Shown: positions 58,792 to 64,000 of the stretch, in pieces
Layout of the letters: each line of letters starts with the position of its first letter
Numbering within the stretch: the first letter of the stretch is position 1
NCBI RefSeq assembly: GCF_031755915.1
Contig: NC_083386.1
Span: forward strand, 16,043,001-16,107,000
Source: Ziziphus jujuba
Taxonomy: Eukaryota > Streptophyta > Magnoliopsida > Rosales > Rhamnaceae
Length of the DNA: 64,000 nt
Direction of reading: 5' to 3'
Position numbers and translations under genes: made by a program
The notes under the pieces: model-generated
What the model was told of the DNA's origin: nothing
Seen by the model: the letters and a program-made list of their open reading frames with translations, nothing else
Databases searched by the model: none

Positions 58792-61019
58792 TATTTTTTA
58801 AGGATTAATTGTGCAAATTCAAAAACTATTTTATATTTTAGCCAAAAAAAAAAAGAAAATAATTTTATATTTTATAAAAAAGCATAATTTCTTTAATTAA
58901 GTTAAAGGTTTTATATTTCTTTTAAAAATTGTCTTGTTACATGCCCCCAAAAAAAAGAAATATATATATGTGTGTGTGGGTATATATAATGGCGTTTTGT
59001 TACATAATTAAATGCTATATAGTGTGTACCAGCCTAGCTAGTCAAGGCTCTAGACCTTTAAGTTAGATTTCAACCAGAAATGTCAACCTTTTATGCGGAA
59101 AGCAACAGTATAAGTACAAAGAGACCAAACCTAGGACTAGCTAGGGTTTGGAATTGGCTCCATACAGGGGAGGGCCTAGCCCACTTTTTCTTTTTTCCTA
59201 AGGAGGGGCCTATCCTTAGCGCGCGCGCGGGGGGGGGGGGGAGGTGCGTATTTTTTTTGTTTATATTATAGCTAAAAATAAGAAAAGAATTTAATTATTT
59301 CCAAAGGTTACAGTATTTTGGATTATGTTTTGTGGGCATATATTATAGTATTATATTTCACGTTTATTGAGTTATTGGCATGTAAGATTCTTTAACTGTA
59401 GTTCCTAAACTTTTCTTTTTGTTTGACATTTTACCCAGTTGTAACTCCATTTTCTAAAGCATTGTTTGTTCCTAATTCATTTTCCTATCAAAAGTTGTTA
59501 AATTTGTCACATGCAATGCCCATGAGACAATAAGAAAGGACAAAAATACAATTAATTAATTTTGATATAATTTAGAGATCTCATATGCAAAAAGACCCTA
59601 TCAAAATGTAAAATAAACATTTTAAAAATAATAATTATTTAAAAAAAATTTATGAAATTATAATCTTAACAAAGTACTATTTTTGAAGAAAATTCTAAAC
59701 AGATAAAAATTATAAAAAGAAATTATTCTTCTTTAAAAAGTTGTGTCACGTATTTACTTTTTCTTTCCTCCTTTCTTCATTTTTGTATTCAATTTCTTTT
59801 ATTTTTGAATAAAAATATAAAATATTTATAAATTTTTATGTAGGTTCTTTTAATTCATATTGCATTATTTTAAGAAAAAAATTAGTACCCGGTTCAAATT
59901 TTGAACATGATCCTTAAGAAAGGTACAGATCTAGATTCTTTTTATTACTAGTTTTTTATATTTTTAGAATTTTTTTTTTTTTTTTTTTTACATTTTCTTA
60001 GATTATTGCATGTATGACTCCTAAAGTATATTACAATAGCACTTTGGTTCATTTTTAATGGATTTTGGGACAAAAATAGGTTCGGGATTAATGTGGTGCT
60101 TAAAAAGTGGAGTTGAGAGGGCAAAATGCCAAAAAAATATACAAAAAATATACAAAAAAAAAAAGCTCAGAGATTAAAGTGAAAAATGCAATATAGTTCA
60201 ACGATTATCTATGCAAATAAAGCTATTTTTTTTTTTTTTTGGCTTGATTTCAAATAATATTTTAAGCTTATATTGAAAGTTTCAAATGAATTAGCTTAAA
60301 TATACATACATATATATATATACACATATATTTGACCTTATATTTGTAGTCTAAATTCTATAAGAAAAGGCAAAAATGAATAGATGTTAATCCGCATTCT
60401 AATTTGACATCAGAAAGTAATTAAATTTATTTAAATTTTTATTTTAAAATAATAATTTAAAATTCTTAATTAATTCGGATATAATAAATTTTTTTTGGTG
60501 AATAATTCTGAGATAATATATATGCACGCACACACAGTAAAATGTGATGTTGAAAAAAATTATACACATCCTTCCATGTCTTTTTGACCATCCTACCATA
60601 TTTTCTTGAATAAACAATTTGTCAATAATAATATATCGCCGAAACATACATTTAATTTATCGTACTGTACAATAAACTCTAGATTATGCTTGCTCTACAA
60701 AAAGAACAAAATCCATCAATCTTTAAAAAAAAACAAAAAAAAAATCATTACAAATTAATCATACACAAATTAGAATAAAATTAATATTTAAGTCCAAAAT
60801 TTCACAAATTCTTTTTTTATTTTATACTAGCATTCATTTTCATGCGATGTACGGCGGCATATATAACCATTATAAATTATTTTAAAAATAATCTACAATA
60901 ATTAATTTTATTTAAAAATTTTATTATTAATAAGCATATTTGAATTTTTTTTAATCTATATTATAAAAGTTTGTTAAAAACTATAAATTTAACCTCTATA
61001 TATACTACTATTTAATCAT
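58337..61019. other. AT-rich intergenic region with microsatellites
   Basis: No gene. It has (CA)n near 58,713-58,745, (TA)n near 58,755-58,788, a (CG)n-G12 tract at 59,219-59,240 in an otherwise AT-rich setting, a poly-T of about 23 at 59,968-59,990, and (TA)n near 60,310. The 63-codon ORF 59,080-59,271 crosses the G tract and is not credible. Confidence 0.45.
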
Positions 61020-62640
61020 GGAATTCAAATTAAAAATATTTACCTATATCATTTTTTCCATCTATGGAATTTTTCTATTTAATTTTTTTTATCTATAGAA
61101 TTTAAATTTAAATTCAAATGCATTTAGATATTTTAATTTAAATTCAAATGTATTTTTTAATTTCTTACAAATAATTTATTTTCATAAATTAAATACTCAT
61201 AATGTAATTTAGTTCTTCTTCTTCTTCTTCTTCTTCTTCTTCTTTATCCTATAAACATATTTTTACTTTATAAAATTAATTATTTATGAAATTTAAATTA
61301 AAAAATATTTACCTATTTAATTTTTTCCATCTATAAAATTTAAATTCAAATTTAAATTCAAATGTATTTATATAATTTAATTCAAATTCATACGTATTTA
61401 TATAATATTTTTTATCTATGGAATTCAAATTCAAATTTAAATGTATTTTTTGATTGTTTACAAATAATTAATTTTCCTATATTAAATCTTTATAATATAA
61501 TATAATTATATTTTATTATTGTTGTTGTTGTTATTATTATTATAACCTAATTAACAATAATTTGGACTTAAAAAGAGGCATATATATACATACCATATAT
61601 ATACAATTCCACTGTTATATGTATCAGCTTGTATATTATAATACAAATCGGTATCAAATTATATATAACTTATGGTGGGTTGTGTATATTTTATTTTAAT
61701 ATTACATATAATTTGATTATGATGTATATTTAATGTACATGGCAATATTCATTATAGTAAAATTTTACATATATATATATATAATATTATAAATATATAT
61801 TTATTGTTTATTTAAAATTTATTTTGAAACAAAATTTTATTTTATATATATTTGGATACAATCATAAAAGATAAAAAAATTTATACTTTTTCAATCAATT
61901 ATATAATATTATAATAAAAATATATATTTTGAATACAACCATAAAAGATAAAAAAATTTATACTTTTTCAATCAATTATACAATATTATAATAAAAATAT
62001 ATATTTTGAATACAACCAATAAAGATAAATAATTTCATTCTTTTAAATAACTGTTCCATTTTATACTAATTAATATTTTGATAGAATTATTAATAATAAA
62101 AAAAGAGATAATTTTTTTTATTAATAATTTTGAAGGAAATTTGAAATGATAATATGCTAACATGTGGTACAAGATTTTTTTACTTTTATATATTAATAGG
62201 TGTTTACCTATCTAATTTTTTCCATCTATGAAATTTTCCTATTTAATTCTTTTCATCTATGAAATTTAAATTTAAATTCAAATGCATTCATATAATTTAA
62301 TTCAAATTCAAATATATTTAAATTGTATTTTCTATATATAAAATTCAAATTCAAATGTATTTTTTTATTCTTTACAAATAATTAATTTCCATATATTAAA
62401 TACTCATAATGTAATTTAATTATTTATTATTATTATTTATCTTATAAACACATTTTTACCTTATAAGGTAAATTATTTATGGAAGTTAAATTCAAAAATG
62501 TTTATCTATTTGATTTTTTCCATTTATAAAATTTAAATTTAAATATATATATATATAATATTTTTCATCTATGCAATGCAAATTCAAATTCAAATGTATT
62601 TTTTGAATATGATAGAATAAAAACTAATAAAATATTAAAT
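61020..62640. repeat. Degenerate AT-rich tandem repeat region
   Basis: A block of roughly 230-260 bp recurs near 61,036, 61,300, 62,205 and 62,500, marked by 'ttttttccatctat', 'aaatttaaattcaaatg', 'tttacaaataatt' and 'actcataatgtaattta'. (TTC)n at 61,213-61,243 and (TTG/TTA)n near 61,515-61,545 lie inside units. Confidence 0.7.
61854..62040. repeat. 77-bp tandem repeat, about 2.4 copies
   Basis: 'acaatcataaaagataaa' at 61,859 recurs as 'acaaccataaaagataaa' exactly 77 bases later and, diverging, after another 77 bases (62,012). The array interrupts the longer repeat region. Confidence 0.85.
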
Positions 62641-63299
62641 ATCAAAATTTTAAATAATCTAAAGGCGTTACTTATTAATTTATTGCCAAATAAGTTTAAC
62701 TTATTTGATAAATAAAATAAAATCAAATATTAGATGTCAAAGTGCATCTTAGTAGACATTATTAAAATATATATTAGGCTACAATTAGGCTATAATTCCG
62801 TTGTAATATATACATATATATTTAGGCCATCTATATATATATATATATATATTAGGCCAACTATTAGGCCATATATATGTATAATTCCGTTATAATATAT
62901 GTATATATATTAGGCATATATATGTATAATTTTGTTATAACATATATGTATACTAATTAGGCTATAAATATATATTTAGTAAATAAGATAAAATTAAATA
63001 TTTTATTTATTTTAAAATTATTATAATATTTAATTTTATCACTTATTTGATTGTTATAAATATTTATATCAAAAATTAATTATATATATATATATATTTA
63101 TTTATTTGTTTATATTATAAAAATATGTTAATAAATAATAAATAATAAATAAAATAAAATAAAAATATTTTTGAAAAAAGATATACTGAGTTTTCATATA
63201 TTATATAGATTCTCCACATATTATATAGATTCTTGTGAGAGAGAGAGAGAGAGAGAGAGGGGAATTTGATTGGAGTTTTGAAATATAAATCTGGCAAAA
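62641..63299. other. AT-rich region with 'taggc' repeats and a (GA)n tract
   Basis: At 62,775-62,965 'attaggc', 'ataattccgtt' and (TA)n motifs recur several times. At 63,199-63,234 'catattatatagattct' is duplicated. (GA)n lies at 63,236-63,259; (GA/CT)n tracts often sit in plant 5' leaders. No gene recognised. Confidence 0.5.
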
Positions 63300-63850
63300 C
63301 GAACAAAATAAAAGCAAGCGTGGGGCTTTCTTACTCTCTTCTGCAAAAGGTTCACAAACAAACATGAACCCCTTAGCGGTAAAATTCAAAGGTAATAATG
63401 GGGAATTCTTACCGACAAGAATTTTCAGACAAAGCTACCAAATTAGTATTCAAAAATAGACGGCTGAGGTATCATTTTTATCGACACGTGGAGAGATTAC
63501 AACCGTAAGTTTTTCAAGCTACAGAGTCGGAGAAAAACGAGATTTCGGCTAAGAAGCTAATTAGCGGAGTCGGTGACACCAATTATTTGGGCAGGGAGGA
63601 GTGGGAAAGTTGGTGAGTGTCGGTCCACGTGGTAATTCGTTGGCCGACTTACTTTGAGAATGGCCGTCGGTGATGGTCGGTCTATCACAATCATAAACGT
63701 GGTTTTTAGAAGACAGATTATAAGACCATAACCATTAGAAAAGTATTGGCATATGCTATTTTGTTTTATTTTATTTTTTAATCTGCAACATGTATCTGGC
63801 GCCGTTTTCATGTTAATGGTGTATATATTTTGTGCACATTGGAGATACTT
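63300..63850. promoter_or_regulatory. G-box-rich, promoter-like sequence
   Basis: Two perfect palindromic CACGTG G-boxes lie at 63,485-63,490 (ACACGTGG context) and 63,626-63,631 (CCACGTGG context), with a further ACGTGG at 63,697-63,702. ACGTGG/C cores bind bZIP factors and act as ABA-response elements in plants. The stretch is less AT-rich than its surroundings. The gene served and its direction are unknown; it could lie beyond the right edge, or on the minus strand towards the (GA)n tract. Confidence 0.45.
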
Positions 63851-64000
63851 GAATGCTATGACATATGCTATAACATCCTTATTTTATTTTTAAAAATATT
63901 AACAAAGAAGGTGCTATTGTTATTACTATGTTTAATGTGCCCATATAGTTGAATACCAATTTGTTGCATTAATTTTCTTTTCTTTTAAAGGTTAATTTCA
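63851..64000. other. Window edge, nothing recognised
   Basis: AT-rich sequence with no clear feature. Confidence 0.5.

Overview
This is nuclear DNA from a plant, almost certainly a eudicot. It is AT-rich and full of homopolymers and microsatellites, and it carries one intron-containing gene of a plant-specific membrane family among decayed plant retrotransposons. I cannot name the species from sequence alone.

The only convincing intact host gene is a CASP-like (CASPL5A-type) four-transmembrane protein on the plus strand (28,708-33,292). It has three exons and encodes 182 residues. Intron 2 is long (about 3 kb) and holds a diverged tandem duplication. The 5' leader has a possible upstream ORF.

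The rest is layered transposon sediment. From 1 to 9.47 kb lie LTR remnants and a heavily mutated Athila-like Ty3/gypsy element (gag, protease, RT, RNase H, integrase on the plus strand), whose protease is split by a 353-bp TRIM. From 9.47 to 11.02 kb is a non-autonomous hAT-like DNA transposon that keeps a short acidic ORF. From about 11.8 to 14.7 kb is a decayed Ty1/copia polyprotein. From 15.3 to 16.6 kb are three diverged copies of an unidentified repeat. From 17,875 to 26,410 is a structurally complete, mutated Ty3/gypsy element on the minus strand (element 1) with both LTRs, TSD, PBS and PPT. Its gag zinc knuckle is split by a second, 409-bp TRIM with a perfect 5-bp TSD.

Beyond the CASPL gene, 33.3-38.2 kb is AT-rich intergenic DNA with MITE-like pieces. 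A second, inverted copy of the hAT-like element lies at 38.2-39.4 kb. A second copy of the element-1 family (element 2, 39,755-45,739, plus strand) carries two large internal deletions and sits inside an older LTR-like repeat. From 45.7 to 58.2 kb there are several direct and inverted copies of that large noncoding LTR-like repeat. One copy has collected four MITEs, each flanked by (TA)n, that recall the Micron elements of rice. From 58 to 63.2 kb is AT-rich tandem-repeat DNA. The right edge (63.3-63.85 kb) is less AT-rich and has two perfect CACGTG G-boxes, so it may be a promoter region of a gene beyond the window.

The most informative observations are: the element-1/2 family, whose pol frame runs through the polypurine tract into the 3' LTR; two related TRIMs nested in gypsy coding regions; the (TA)n-embedded MITE cluster; and the tandem duplication in CASPL intron 2. 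All positions and motif matches were read by eye; no alignment or database search was run.
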